Positions 44,693 to 53,800 of a DNA stretch of 64,000 nucleotides are shown in pieces. The DNA is from Mucilaginibacter sp. UR6-1. GTDB lineage: Bacteria > Bacteroidota > Bacteroidia > Sphingobacteriales > Sphingobacteriaceae. The stretch lies in NCBI RefSeq assembly GCF_020880975.1, contig NZ_JAJIWP010000002.1, positions 930,001 through 994,000 on the forward strand. The letters are read 5' to 3'. Within the stretch, counting starts at the first letter, position 1; every line of letters starts with the position of its first letter. A program made the translations under genes and the position numbers. Below the pieces are notes generated by a model, which searched no databases, was not told the origin of the DNA, and saw nothing but the letters and a program-made list of their open reading frames with translations.

Positions 44693-46408
44693 TTATTTCA
44701 TTGAAAAGTATTCGGCAATAGGGCCAAGGGCCAGCGCCGGGAAGTATGACAGCGCATTAAGCACCAGTATAACAGCCAGTGTCATCAGCCCGAAGGTTAC
44801 GGTATCTATTTTAAGTGTACCGGCCGATTCAGGTATGTATTTCTTTTTAGCCAGTAAGCCTGCTATAGCCAGCGGACCAATGATCGGCAGGAACCTGCCC
44901 AGGATCAGCACAAAGCCGGTAGCTACGTTCCAAAATATGTTATTATCGCCCAAACCCTCAAAGCCTGAACCATTGTTGGCATTAGCCGAAGTAAACTCAT
45001 ACAACATTTCCGAAAAGCCGTGGTGACCGGGGTTATTCAGCCAGTTTGCAGGTTTAACTGCCCAGTCGGCATCGCCATAATTGTTAAACAGGTAGGCTGC
45101 TATTGCCGTACCCGCCATGATCAGGAAAGGACTAAGCAAGGTGATGAGCGCGGCTATTTTAACTTCGCGGGCTTCAACCTTGTGGCCCAAAAATTCAGGC
45201 GTACGCCCAACCATCAAACCTGAAATAAATACGGCGATGATAAGGTAAATAAAGTAGTTAAGTATACCCACACCGCAACCGCCGAAAAAGCCGTTAATCA
45301 TCATGCCCAGCAACTGCCATGCACCGGTAAGCGGCATAGTACTGTCGTGCATACCATTAACAGATCCGGTTGATACGATGGTAGTCAGCGTGCTCCAGTA
45401 ACCGGTAGCTAACGGGCCGATACGGACTTCCTTGCCCTCCATAGCGCCGGTAGCTTGTGTTATACCCATTTTAGTTAAGTTGGAGTTGCCGCTCAGTTCG
45501 CTGCTTATGGTTGGTATCATCAACATAAACATGCCCACCGTCATCACGCCAAATATTACCCAGCCCAATTTTTTGCGGCGGATAAAATATCCAAATGCCA
45601 ATATCATCGCCATTGGGATAATCATTTGTGATATGATTTCCACCATGTTGGTTACATAGCTCGGGTTCTCCAGAGGGTGTGCCGAATTGACACCGTACCA
45701 GCCGCCGCCATTGGTACCCAGGTGTTTTATGGCGATCATTTGCGCGGCCGGGCCACGCGATACGTTTACGGTATCGCCTTGTAGGGATATGAATTGATCT
45801 TTACCCTCGTAGCTGGCCGTAGTGCCGTTAAAGGCTAATACTATAGCAACTACAAATGATAGTGGTAACAACAAACGGGTTATCGCTTTTACAAAAAACT
45901 CCCAAAAATTACCCAGATTGGTAGTGGTTTTATCGCGAAATGCCTTGAATAAACCAACCGCCGCGGCAATACCTGTGGCCGCGCTGGTAAACATCAAAAA
46001 CATAATGATGATTTGTTGGGTAAGGTAGGTTAACCCGCTCTCGCCCGAGTAGTGCTGCAAATCGCAATTCACCACAAAGCTGATGATGGTGTTAAAAGCA
46101 AGGTCAGCCGTCATGCCGGGGTTACCGTCAGGGTTAAACGGTAGTTTATCCTGGTACATCAGCACAAAAAAGCCGTACACCAGCCACAGCAGGTTAATGG
46201 TAAGCATGGCCTTTAAAAACTGTTTCCAGTCCATAGGCTCACCCGGCCGTATGCCAGCCAGTTTGAATAGGCCGTTTTCGAGCGGTTTTAAAAAGTCGGT
46301 CCAAACATGCTCACCCGCGAACATTTTGGCCAGGTATTTACCCAGCGGTATGGCAATAAGCAGGGTGATTAAAAAAGAGGCGACAACGCCTAAAATTTCA
46401 GAGTTCAT
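44693..46408 (-). CDS. kdpA: potassium-transporting ATPase subunit A
   Basis: A 571-residue inner-membrane subunit that forms the potassium channel of the Kdp complex, related to SKT transporters with four pore repeats. Recognisable segments are NTIISFVVNCDLQHYSGE, LGTNGGGWYGVNSAHP and GMHDSTMPLTG, the selectivity-filter regions. Length and number of hydrophobic segments (about ten) are normal. It follows kdpF after 10 bases. Confidence 0.96.
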   Translation of the reverse strand: MNSEILGVVASFLITLLIAIPLGKYLAKMFAGEHVWTDFLKPLENGLFKLAGIRPGEPMDWKQFLKAMLTINLLWLVYGFFVLMYQDKLPFNPDGNPGMTADLAFNTIISFVVNCDLQHYSGESGLTYLTQQIIIMFLMFTSAATGIAAAVGLFKAFRDKTTTNLGNFWEFFVKAITRLLLPLSFVVAIVLAFNGTTASYEGKDQFISLQGDTVNVSRGPAAQMIAIKHLGTNGGGWYGVNSAHPLENPSYVTNMVEIISQMIIPMAMILAFGYFIRRKKLGWVIFGVMTVGMFMLMIPTISSELSGNSNLTKMGITQATGAMEGKEVRIGPLATGYWSTLTTIVSTGSVNGMHDSTMPLTGAWQLLGMMINGFFGGCGVGILNYFIYLIIAVFISGLMVGRTPEFLGHKVEAREVKIAALITLLSPFLIMAGTAIAAYLFNNYGDADWAVKPANWLNNPGHHGFSEMLYEFTSANANNGSGFEGLGDNNIFWNVATGFVLILGRFLPIIGPLAIAGLLAKKKYIPESAGTLKIDTVTFGLMTLAVILVLNALSYFPALALGPIAEYFSMK

Positions 46409-46418
46409 TTTTTGTCAG

Positions 46419-46496
46419 TTAAAATTTTTCGGGTTTCAGCAGTACGTAGATCATGTAAATGAATACGGCGATGGAAATAATGAATAATGCGATCAT
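46419..46496 (-). CDS. kdpF: KdpF-like small membrane peptide
   Basis: A 25-residue single-pass peptide read directly from the sequence: it starts MIALFIISIAVF and ends LLKPEKF, the usual KdpF tail. KdpF stabilises the Kdp complex in the membrane. It lies 10 bases upstream of kdpA and 5 bases downstream of another tiny open frame. It is too short for most gene finders. Confidence 0.8.
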   Translation of the reverse strand: MIALFIISIAVFIYMIYVLLKPEKF

Positions 46497-46501
46497 AGTT
46501 T

Positions 46502-46585
46502 TCAGATTTTTTCGAACCAGTCAATTGATTTGTAGAATAGCCACATGCAAAAAATCAGGGCTAACACGAGTAAAATGGGCATCAT
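46502..46585 (-). CDS. 27-residue membrane microprotein at the head of the kdp operon
   Basis: An open frame of 27 residues starting MMPILLVLALIF and ending SIDWFEKI: one hydrophobic helix followed by a short amphipathic aromatic tail. Its stop is 5 bases upstream of kdpF, so translation would be coupled. Composition and position argue for a real gene; it is not KdpF and I know no characterised family. It could be a second accessory peptide of the Kdp complex. Confidence 0.55.
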   Translation of the reverse strand: MMPILLVLALIFCMWLFYKSIDWFEKI

Positions 46586-46696
46586 AGCTTTTTATGTTAT
46601 TTGAAAGGCTATAGCCAAAGCGGATGCCAGTGGAGATGGGTTTTGTGTAAGTTGTTGTTTATTAATATCTTGTGGTGTATTCGAAAATTCAGGCAC

Positions 46697-46729
46697 AAAA
46701 AAACCCTTCCAAAATGGAAGGGTTTTTTT
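46697..46729. terminator. terminator between bioD and kdp
   Basis: Perfect 15-base arms (46697-46711 and 46715-46729), GC core CCCTTCC/GGAAGGG, flanked by A-run and T-run. It ends leftward bioFD transcription before the kdp operon. Confidence 0.85.
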
Positions 46730-46810
46730 CAAAATGAAAGAATGTCAAAAGGGGATGAAGCTGTTTATCCAGCTCGATTATGCCTCATCAGGTAGATGTA
46801 TGGTAGACTG

Positions 46811-47428
46811 TCAAAGGTCAAGATAAGCCCCGGCTTTTGCTATAGCATCCACATCTACAGATGGCAGATGCGGTATATGCCCGAGTAATTTTATTCCGGT
46901 ATAGCTCAATATAAAATCTTCAGAATACTTATCGGCATCGCCATTAAAAATGATGCCCTCAATACCGATATTATATTGTTTTAGTAAGCATACGGATAGC
47001 AGCGTATGGTTAATACTACCCAGATAGTTTTGTGATACCAGGATCACCTTCGCTCCTAAATGTTTGATCAGATCAACAATCAGGCTGCCGGAATTTAACG
47101 GAACCATCAGGCCGCCCGCACCCTCAATAACCAGTTGGTTGTTGGTTTGCGGAAGTGTAAATTTATTCAGATCAATGGTAATGCCATCAATATCTGCCGA
47201 TTTATGTGGCGAATACGGCTGCGTAAGACGGTATGTTTCCGGGTGAAAAGCAGTTAAAGGGTTACTCACCATTGCCTGCACTTTCAGGGTATCACTGTCA
47301 TCCAGATCGCCGGATTGTATGGGTTTCCAGTAATCAGCTTTCAGCTTTTCAACCACAACTGCGGATGTAATGGTTTTGCCGATGCCTGTGCCAATGCCGG
47401 TGATAAATAGGGGTTGCTTATCGCTCAT
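46811..47428 (-). CDS. bioD: dethiobiotin synthetase
   Basis: A 205-residue cytosolic enzyme closing the ureido ring of dethiobiotin from diaminopelargonate, CO2 and ATP. The P-loop GIGTGIGKT lies at about residue 11-19, and IEGAGGLMVPL near residue 103 is the family's second motif. It overlaps the bioF stop by 11 bases. Confidence 0.94.
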   Translation of the reverse strand: MSDKQPLFITGIGTGIGKTITSAVVVEKLKADYWKPIQSGDLDDSDTLKVQAMVSNPLTAFHPETYRLTQPYSPHKSADIDGITIDLNKFTLPQTNNQLVIEGAGGLMVPLNSGSLIVDLIKHLGAKVILVSQNYLGSINHTLLSVCLLKQYNIGIEGIIFNGDADKYSEDFILSYTGIKLLGHIPHLPSVDVDAIAKAGAYLDL

Positions 47429-48569
47429 TCAGAAATTTATTTATAGTGTTGGTAAGTAAGGCTATATCGGCTGTGGAGTTGTAACTATGCAAACAGATCC
47501 TGATTCGTTCGCTGCCTTGCGGCACGGTCGGGCTCAAAATAGGGCGTACATCAATGCCTGTTTGCTGTAGAGCTGTGGCTATCTGCTTCGCCTTGTGGTT
47601 GTTTTTTAAGATGATGCACTGTATAGCACTATCACTCTCAATCAGCAGATAATCCCTATGCTTACTAATATTGTTTTTAAACAGGGCTATATTATTCTGT
47701 AATGCAGATATAGCCACATCTGCGCCATTCAAAAACTCATAAGCCATTTTTATGGATGCCACCTGATGAAAGGATGCCGCCGTGGTATAAATAAATGATC
47801 GCGCGAAGTTGATCAGGTAATTTCGCAGATCATTGTTACCTAAAATAATAGCCCCGTGGCAGCCTATAGCCTTGCCAAAGGTTATCACCCGCGCAAATAC
47901 CCGTTCATGCAAACCAAGCTGTTGCACCAAACCTGTTTTATATAAGCCGATGGCATGTGCCTCGTCAACAATAACGGCAGCGTTATAAGCATCTGCCAAA
48001 TCAAGAATTTCAGCAATAGGCGATGCATCGCCATCCATAGAATAAACACTTTCGATGCCTATATATATGGTGCCTTTTGCTGCCTTGAGTTTATCGGCTA
48101 AACTTTGCAGATCGTTATGTTTAAAGGTATAGCGGTTGGCATTGCTCAGCCGCGCGCCGTCAATAATGGAGGCATGGGCAAGCTCATCTAATATAATGGT
48201 ATCTCCGCGTTGCGGGAGGCAGGAGAACAAGCCGATGTTGGCATCATACCCCGAATTGAATAACAGCCCGGCCTCGGCTTTGTGATAGGCGGCTATACTT
48301 GCCTCAAGTTGCTCGGTATAACTCAAATTACCGGCTAACAACCGAGAGCCTGTAGAACCATTGGAGCTTTCAGGATGAGCAGCTATTTCTTCGGCTATCT
48401 TTAGTTTCAGTTCAGGTGATTGCGCGAAGCCGAGGTAATCGTTCGAGCAAAAGTCGATCAGGTTGCTCTCCGGTTTCAGGGTACGGTAGTTACCGGCCTG
48501 TTGCCTGTCTGCCAATCGTTGCTGAATAATGTGTGCTGCCCGCTTCAAAATAAAAATGTGTTTGGGCAA
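47418..48569 (-). CDS. bioF: 8-amino-7-oxononanoate synthase, non-ATG start
   Basis: A PLP enzyme of up to 383 residues that condenses pimeloyl thioester with L-alanine in biotin synthesis. FCSNDYLGFA near 40, VDEAHAIG near 201 and the PLP lysine (Lys233) in ITFGKAIGCHGA are in place. No in-frame ATG exists between the upstream stop at 48606-48608 and a point over 100 residues inside the conserved domain, so it must start at TTG 48569, TTG 48548 or another rare codon. The shorter form has a better family N-terminus and is 376 residues. Overlaps bioD. Confidence 0.92.
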   Translation of the reverse strand: MPKHIFILKRAAHIIQQRLADRQQAGNYRTLKPESNLIDFCSNDYLGFAQSPELKLKIAEEIAAHPESSNGSTGSRLLAGNLSYTEQLEASIAAYHKAEAGLLFNSGYDANIGLFSCLPQRGDTIILDELAHASIIDGARLSNANRYTFKHNDLQSLADKLKAAKGTIYIGIESVYSMDGDASPIAEILDLADAYNAAVIVDEAHAIGLYKTGLVQQLGLHERVFARVITFGKAIGCHGAIILGNNDLRNYLINFARSFIYTTAASFHQVASIKMAYEFLNGADVAISALQNNIALFKNNISKHRDYLLIESDSAIQCIILKNNHKAKQIATALQQTGIDVRPILSPTVPQGSERIRICLHSYNSTADIALLTNTINKFLNER

Positions 48570-48574
48570 AAATA
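48567..48574 (-). promoter_or_regulatory. possible -7 box for bioF
   Basis: TATTTTTG on the minus strand matches TAnnTTTG but partly consists of the T-run of the upstream terminator. If real, it overlaps TTG 48569 and favours initiation at TTG 48548. Confidence 0.3.
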
Positions 48575-48578
48575 AAAA

Positions 48579-48597
48579 AAGCGGCCGATAGCCGCTT
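48579..48597 (-). terminator. terminator before bioF
   Basis: AAGCGGC / GCCGCTT arms with a 5-base loop, followed on the minus strand by seven T. It ends the leftward gene at 48624-48983. Confidence 0.75.
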
Positions 48598-48623
48598 TTG
48601 TATTCTTAATTAAATGGCAAGTC

Positions 48624-48983
48624 TTATTGCGGGCCGCCACCGCCGCCACCCTGGCGCATACGGTTCATGCGTTCCTGCTGTGCTTTATCAAAAGCGGCAG
48701 CCTGCTCTGGTGTTAAAACAGCTTTAACCTGCTTGTTGGTTGAATCCATCAGCGGGCGCATTGAGCTGCGGAAATCGCCGCCTGCTTTGCGGATGCTGTC
48801 CATTTTGGTGAACTGTGCTTTGTAGATAGCCGTTACCTTAGTGGTTTGGTCATCATTTAATTTTAATTCCGTTTGTAATTGTTTTGCCCTGTCTTCAGGA
48901 TTAAACCTTCTGCCACCGCCCTGGGCGTGACTAACTGCCGCAATTCCTAAGAACAGGCAGCACATTAACAAAAATTTTTTCAT
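48624..48983 (-). CDS. Spy/CpxP-like small secreted protein
   Basis: A 119-residue protein with a signal peptide (about 1-20, ending SHAQ) and a helical mature part. KLNDDQTTKVTAIYKAQ and LTPEQAAAFDKAQQERM repeat the LTxxQ-type pattern of Spy/CpxP-like periplasmic proteins, which act as chaperones or stress sensors. The C-terminus is a short glycine-rich tail. Function is inferred from weak similarity. Confidence 0.72.
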   Translation of the reverse strand: MKKFLLMCCLFLGIAAVSHAQGGGRRFNPEDRAKQLQTELKLNDDQTTKVTAIYKAQFTKMDSIRKAGGDFRSSMRPLMDSTNKQVKAVLTPEQAAAFDKAQQERMNRMRQGGGGGGPQ

Positions 48984-49052
48984 CGTTTTTAAGTTGTGTT
49001 ACAGATGCTTTGATAAATGTACCGCCAAATAGTTTAGTTGCAGCCGTGTAAC

Positions 49053-49826
49053 TTAATTGTTGCCTTGCAGCTTTGATATAGAGCGTTGCATTTGCGCCAT
49101 CATGGCGGTCATGCTCTCCATAGTAGGCTCGGGTGTTGGTTGCGGCAACTCGGTTGATATATATCCTTTAGCCTTCCACAGTTCTATTACATCCTCGCCG
49201 CTTATTTCGTAAGGCTCGTAGGCCGGATTGTCAGACACCAGCTTCAGCTTTTTATTATCCTTGAATTTATTGCCGATGCGTTTGTACACCACGCCATCAT
49301 TTTTTGATATCACCACATAGGTTTCGCCGGGCTTTACATCGGCCCAATTATCAACATACTGGCCTATAATAATAGCGCCGGAGGGCAGGGGCAGCATTGA
49401 GTCGCCTTTTATCTCGAAAGCGCGGTAAGTACCCTGGTTAAACATGGGCAGGTAGAATTTGGGCAGCTTAGCCACATACTCCGGGTCGGCATAGCCATTA
49501 AGGTAACCGGCGCTGGCCTTCATGGGTACCAGCTCAATATTTTCATTGTCATCCTTATCAACCGATATGCTGAGCACCCTTAAATTGGCCGGGTTGCCTT
49601 TTGGCTTGGGTGCCCACTTCTCATCAATGGTTTCATTTATAAAATCATCAATGCTGATCTCAAAAAAAGCTGCTATAATTTTTAGCAAATCATATTTCGG
49701 TTCGGCACGCTGCTCCTCGTATGCACCCACTAATGATCTTTTTATACCTATCTGATCTGCAAACTGTTGCTGTGTTAAACCTTTCTTTTTTCTGAGAAAT
49801 TTAATATTTGATGAAATAATTGACAT
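49053..49826 (-). CDS. LexA/CI-like repressor (XRE HTH + S24 peptidase)
   Basis: A 257-residue repressor. Residues about 6-62 are an XRE helix-turn-helix (GLTQQQFADQIGIKRSLVGAYE). Residues about 120-235 form an S24 LexA-like peptidase with Ser143 in GDSMLP and Lys182 in VVYKRI; Ala106-Gly107 is a possible self-cleavage site. It may be cleaved after DNA damage, as CI and LexA are. The start at 49826 gives the normal N-terminus; the longer frame to 49868 overlaps the candidate operator. It is divergent from the GIY-YIG-like gene. Confidence 0.87.
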   Translation of the reverse strand: MSIISSNIKFLRKKKGLTQQQFADQIGIKRSLVGAYEEQRAEPKYDLLKIIAAFFEISIDDFINETIDEKWAPKPKGNPANLRVLSISVDKDDNENIELVPMKASAGYLNGYADPEYVAKLPKFYLPMFNQGTYRAFEIKGDSMLPLPSGAIIIGQYVDNWADVKPGETYVVISKNDGVVYKRIGNKFKDNKKLKLVSDNPAYEPYEISGEDVIELWKAKGYISTELPQPTPEPTMESMTAMMAQMQRSISKLQGNN

Positions 49827-49838
49827 AAAATTTGGATT

Positions 49839-49855
49839 TACTAAAATTGTTAGTA
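49839..49855. promoter_or_regulatory. candidate repressor operator
   Basis: TACTAA-AATTG-TTAGTA is a perfect 6+6 palindrome 13 bases upstream of the repressor start, with a further half site TTAGTA at 49873-49878. It lies in the divergent promoter region, so it could control both genes. Confidence 0.45.
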
Positions 49856-49908
49856 TTTTTATGCTCATAAAATTAGTAATTATTTTTTAAACAGCAAATT
49901 TTATTATC

Positions 49909-50265
49909 ATGAAACGCTATATTTATATTATAACCGACCGTAACCGCAACAACTTACACGTAGGCCTTTGTGCTGATTTGCTAAAAACACTGGATTTTTA
50001 CAAGCAGATGCCGACCCTGTTTTTTGACAGCGCGCAGCAGTTAAGCCGCCTGGTTTATTTTGAGGAGATCAATACAGAGGAGCAGGCCATGGAACGCTTT
50101 AAATATGTAAGCACCTTTACCCGCCCGCAAAAAGAGAAGATGATCAGATCAGTAAATAAGGAGTGGATTGACCTGACCATCGGTTTAAATGTAGAGAACA
50201 ATATGCGTCAAAGGCCGCAAATGCGCCCTGCACTTAGTTCACGCAGATCGGCTGTTACCTTTTAA
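49909..50265 (+). CDS. divergent GIY-YIG-like protein
   Basis: A 118-residue soluble protein whose layout follows single-domain GIY-YIG nucleases: KRYIYIITDRNRNNLHVG at the N-terminus in place of the GIY...YVG pair, and YVSTFTRPQKEKMIRSVNKEWIDL like the usual C-terminal segment. The second motif Tyr is His, and the Arg that normally follows is not in its usual place, so activity is doubtful. It is divergent from the self-cleaving repressor. Confidence 0.7.
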   Translation: MKRYIYIITDRNRNNLHVGLCADLLKTLDFYKQMPTLFFDSAQQLSRLVYFEEINTEEQAMERFKYVSTFTRPQKEKMIRSVNKEWIDLTIGLNVENNMRQRPQMRPALSSRRSAVTF

Positions 50266-50279
50266 TGTATACAGCCTGG

Positions 50280-50861
50280 CTATTTAATGTTTAGCGGGAT
50301 AGGCAAGCTTACAGATAAAGCTGCTGTAAGTGTGTGAAGCACCGCATTGCTGGTCATAATATCATACCTGCTAATGATAGTTTGCAAACCAAAAGCATCG
50401 GTAAGTGTAACATTACGGTTGGTGTTTACCTTCGCTAATAATGTGGTCGGCGTTATTGTAGTCAGTTTTGCCTGGCCATTACCCGTATTTATCAACCTTG
50501 AAATATCTGCCGAGGTGAGCTTTCCCTGTATTATATATCCTTTAACATAATTAATAAGTGCAGCCTTGTTTTCGGGCTTGCGCAAGGTATCCAATATACC
50601 GGCAGGCAAACCTTCAAAAGCCTTGTTTGTAGGTGCCAATACCGTAATGGGCTTAGCGGCGGTTAAAGTACTTTTTAATCCGGCCTGTTCTACCAGGTTA
50701 ATGAAAACTGAAAAATTGGGTGCGAACTTCAGGTTGTCAAAAGCTGTTTTGTTTGATACCATGATGCTGCCCTCAATACTTTTTGAGGTTACAGGAGCAG
50801 TTTGTGCAAATCCCATTTGCGCAGCTACCAGCATCAACACAACCAATATTTTAAAACGCAT
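50280..50861 (-). CDS. fasciclin (FAS1) domain protein, secreted
   Basis: A 193-residue protein with a signal peptide (about 1-19, ending GFAQ) and one FAS1 domain, shown by FINLVEQAGLKSTL, ITVLAPTNKAFEGLP and the C-terminal TSNAVLHTLTAAL. FAS1 domains mediate adhesion; partner unknown. Start 50861 is preferred over 50879 because it begins with the signal peptide. Confidence 0.88.
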   Translation of the reverse strand: MRFKILVVLMLVAAQMGFAQTAPVTSKSIEGSIMVSNKTAFDNLKFAPNFSVFINLVEQAGLKSTLTAAKPITVLAPTNKAFEGLPAGILDTLRKPENKAALINYVKGYIIQGKLTSADISRLINTGNGQAKLTTITPTTLLAKVNTNRNVTLTDAFGLQTIISRYDIMTSNAVLHTLTAALSVSLPIPLNIK

Positions 50862-50890
50862 AAATAAAAAGCTATACATATACCTATTAA

Positions 50891-53800
50891 CTACCAGCCC
50901 GGCGTAAAGTTGAAACCAAACACAGGTTTTTTAACATCAGTACGATTAAACGGTATGGCAAAGTATGGCTCAAGTATCAGCGCACCAAATAAATTAACAC
51001 GTAGTGATATACCTGCGCTTAATGCCGGTACGCGCTGGTTGGTATTATACAGGGGCGTGTTACGATCTTCAATAGTCTGTCCGTTCCCATCTATTACAGG
51101 TACACCATTTTCATTCCTTAACACATCGTAACCTACAAAATCGGGCCCTTTCTGAAATTTGATCTGGTTGCCCGAGTTCCAGGCTAAACCGGCATCAAAA
51201 AACAGGTTAAGGTCAGTAAATAAAAAGTTTGATTTTATTTGTGCCAGCTTTTCGGGACCGGTAAATGGCAGCCTGATCTCAAAATTAGCCACCGCTATAC
51301 GGCTGCCCGAAAGCTGGTTAAAGCCAAAGCCATTGCTTGGCAATCTGTCGGCATTGTAAAAGCTTTGCGATTCATAACCACGTATCAAAAACGGATAGCC
51401 CACGTATAGCGGGTACAGATTATTTTCACCAAAACGACCGGTTCCATATAAACGTGCTGCAAAGGTAACCGGTGCCACACGTACATATTTACGCAGATCA
51501 ACAGTAGGGGCAAAGAACTTATAGGTACCGAACACATACTGCGCCTCAATATGGTACCTGAAACCATTTAAAGGTGCCGCAATACCAAAAAACGAGTTAT
51601 CGCCTATGAGAGCCACGCTTGAGTTAAGGAGCGCGAACGAGTTAAGGTTAAAGCCAAAACCCAGGTTTTCAACTTCGGAGTTCGGGATTTTTTTACGTTC
51701 GTAATTGTAGTAGTAAAGCGCCGATGTAGTGGTATCTATTACATAAGTATTACGGTAACGGTCGGTACGGTAAGTGTTGTATGATGCGCCTACACCAAAT
51801 TGCACACGGTTAATGCGAGAAATAGGGTAAGAGGTAAACAGGTTGATCGCGTCCTCAAAGTTACGGATAACGTAACTGTCTTCATTATAAACCCTTTCCT
51901 GGTTGCCGTTGATTTCCTGGGTGCCTACTGATGTATTGTAAAAGCCGAACTGATACGGTATGTGCGATACGCTGATGCCCTTATCCCAGCGGCCTTTTTG
52001 ATTAATGTAAGCTACTTGAGCGCCAAAATCATAGATCTGCCCGTTAACCGATGCTGCGGCATACAATTGGTTTTGGCCCAATATATCACTGAATATGCCC
52101 TGGATACCGCTTGAAAGACCGGTGCCATAAAAGCTGTTCACACCAATACCAATACCGCTGCTGGCCAAAGCATCAAGTTTAAACATTGGCTTGTATGGCG
52201 CGCTTTTAATTGAGTCGGTACGCAGGCGAGGGTAAGCCAAAAAGTTGTTGAGGTTAGAGTTGATCAGATCAACACCTACCGAGCGTGGCGGCGGCAGCAT
52301 ACCTGCCGTAAAATCAACTACGCCGCTTTGTACATTTTCTGCCTTAAAGTCGGTAGCCTTGGCGTTATACAAGGTGTATTTTTGGGCACGATAGTAAGAG
52401 TAAACAACATCATCATTGTTGGATACACTCAGCGCAGGCGAAAACTCAGTTATACCGCTGATGCCTGTAAAGTAACTGGTCAGTCTATCTGTTTTTCCGG
52501 TGGCCAGTTCATAGCTATACAGGTTGCGGAAACCATCCTGGTTTGACAGGAAGTAGATTTTGCTGCCATCAGCCGAGTATTGCGGGTTAAGGTTATTGGC
52601 GCCGTCAAAAACTTTAATATCGGTAACTTTACCCGTAACCAGATCAAGCTCAGCCAGGTTGAAAGGAATATCCTGCGCGGTACCTTTATCATAGGTAGTA
52701 CGGTCACTGCTGAAGATGATCTTTTTGCCATCCTTTGAGTAGCTTGGCTGGTAGTCCGAATATTTATCGTTGGTAAGCTGGGTAACTTTTTTAGTGTCGA
52801 AGTTATATGAATACAGATCGCCCTGCCCCTCATACAAACCCTGGAAAACCACATTCTTACCATCCGGCGACCATGACAGGTTACTGAACTGTTCCGCCTT
52901 GCCCATCGGTATATTATGCCTCATGCGCCCGCTTGGAATATCAATTACCACCATTTGGTTACGGCCTTTGTTAAACACGCTGAACGCGAACTGCTTACCA
53001 TCCGGCGACCAGGCGCCTGCCGACTCAATGAAGTTAAATTCATCAATGTGCGTGTTCGATATTTTACTGGTGAGCTTCTTGATGATCTTGCCGGTCTTGG
53101 CATCCGCCAAAAAGAGATCGATACTGAACAGATCCTTTGATGACAAAAAGGTAATGTACTTACCATCCGGGCTAACGCTTGGCGCAACGTTCATGTCGCT
53201 GCCATTTTTGTTGTCAATCACCTTAAATCCTATGGCTTTTTGCGCGGTATCCTTCAGCATGGGCTTGTAAGTAGCCTCAATAGAGTTTTTCCACAGGGTC
53301 GATAGTGTTTTATCATCATACCCAAAGGTGCGCCTGATGCCGTATTGCAAACCAAAACGTGCCGTATTTTTAAAGAAAGGCACAATTACCGTATCGCCGT
53401 AAGTTGACCCAATGAACGACCAGAACGCCTCGCCGTAACGGTAAGGGAAATATTTGTTGCTCTCGGTCAGATCTTTTACAGTCGGAATATCCTTGTTCAG
53501 GTAAGCATCGCGCATCCACATGGCGGTATAGGCATCCTTTTTACCGATGGACAAGTACTCCGCCATACCCTCTATCATCCATAGCGGTATATTGTTCAGG
53601 TTTTCGTAACTGGTTGAATCTTTACCTAACAGAATATGATATTGAAACGCGTGAACCAACTCATGCCCTAACACGTGGCGGGTAGTGTGGTTGGTTTCCA
53701 TTATAGGCATTACCACACGGTTCTTTAATCCTTCGGTAACACCGCCGGTACCTACGCTTATTTCGCCGTCAATAGCGGTGGTTTGTTGAAAATCGGGGTG

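Noticed and set aside
46586..46696. Possible c-di-AMP or other riboswitch before the kdp operon
   Set aside because: Only about 110 bases, with no conserved core or stable fold that I can recognise apart from the bioD terminator.
49053..50265. Prophage remnant around the CI-like repressor
   Set aside because: No integrase, structural or lysis gene and no attachment repeats nearby; biotin and envelope genes flank it directly.
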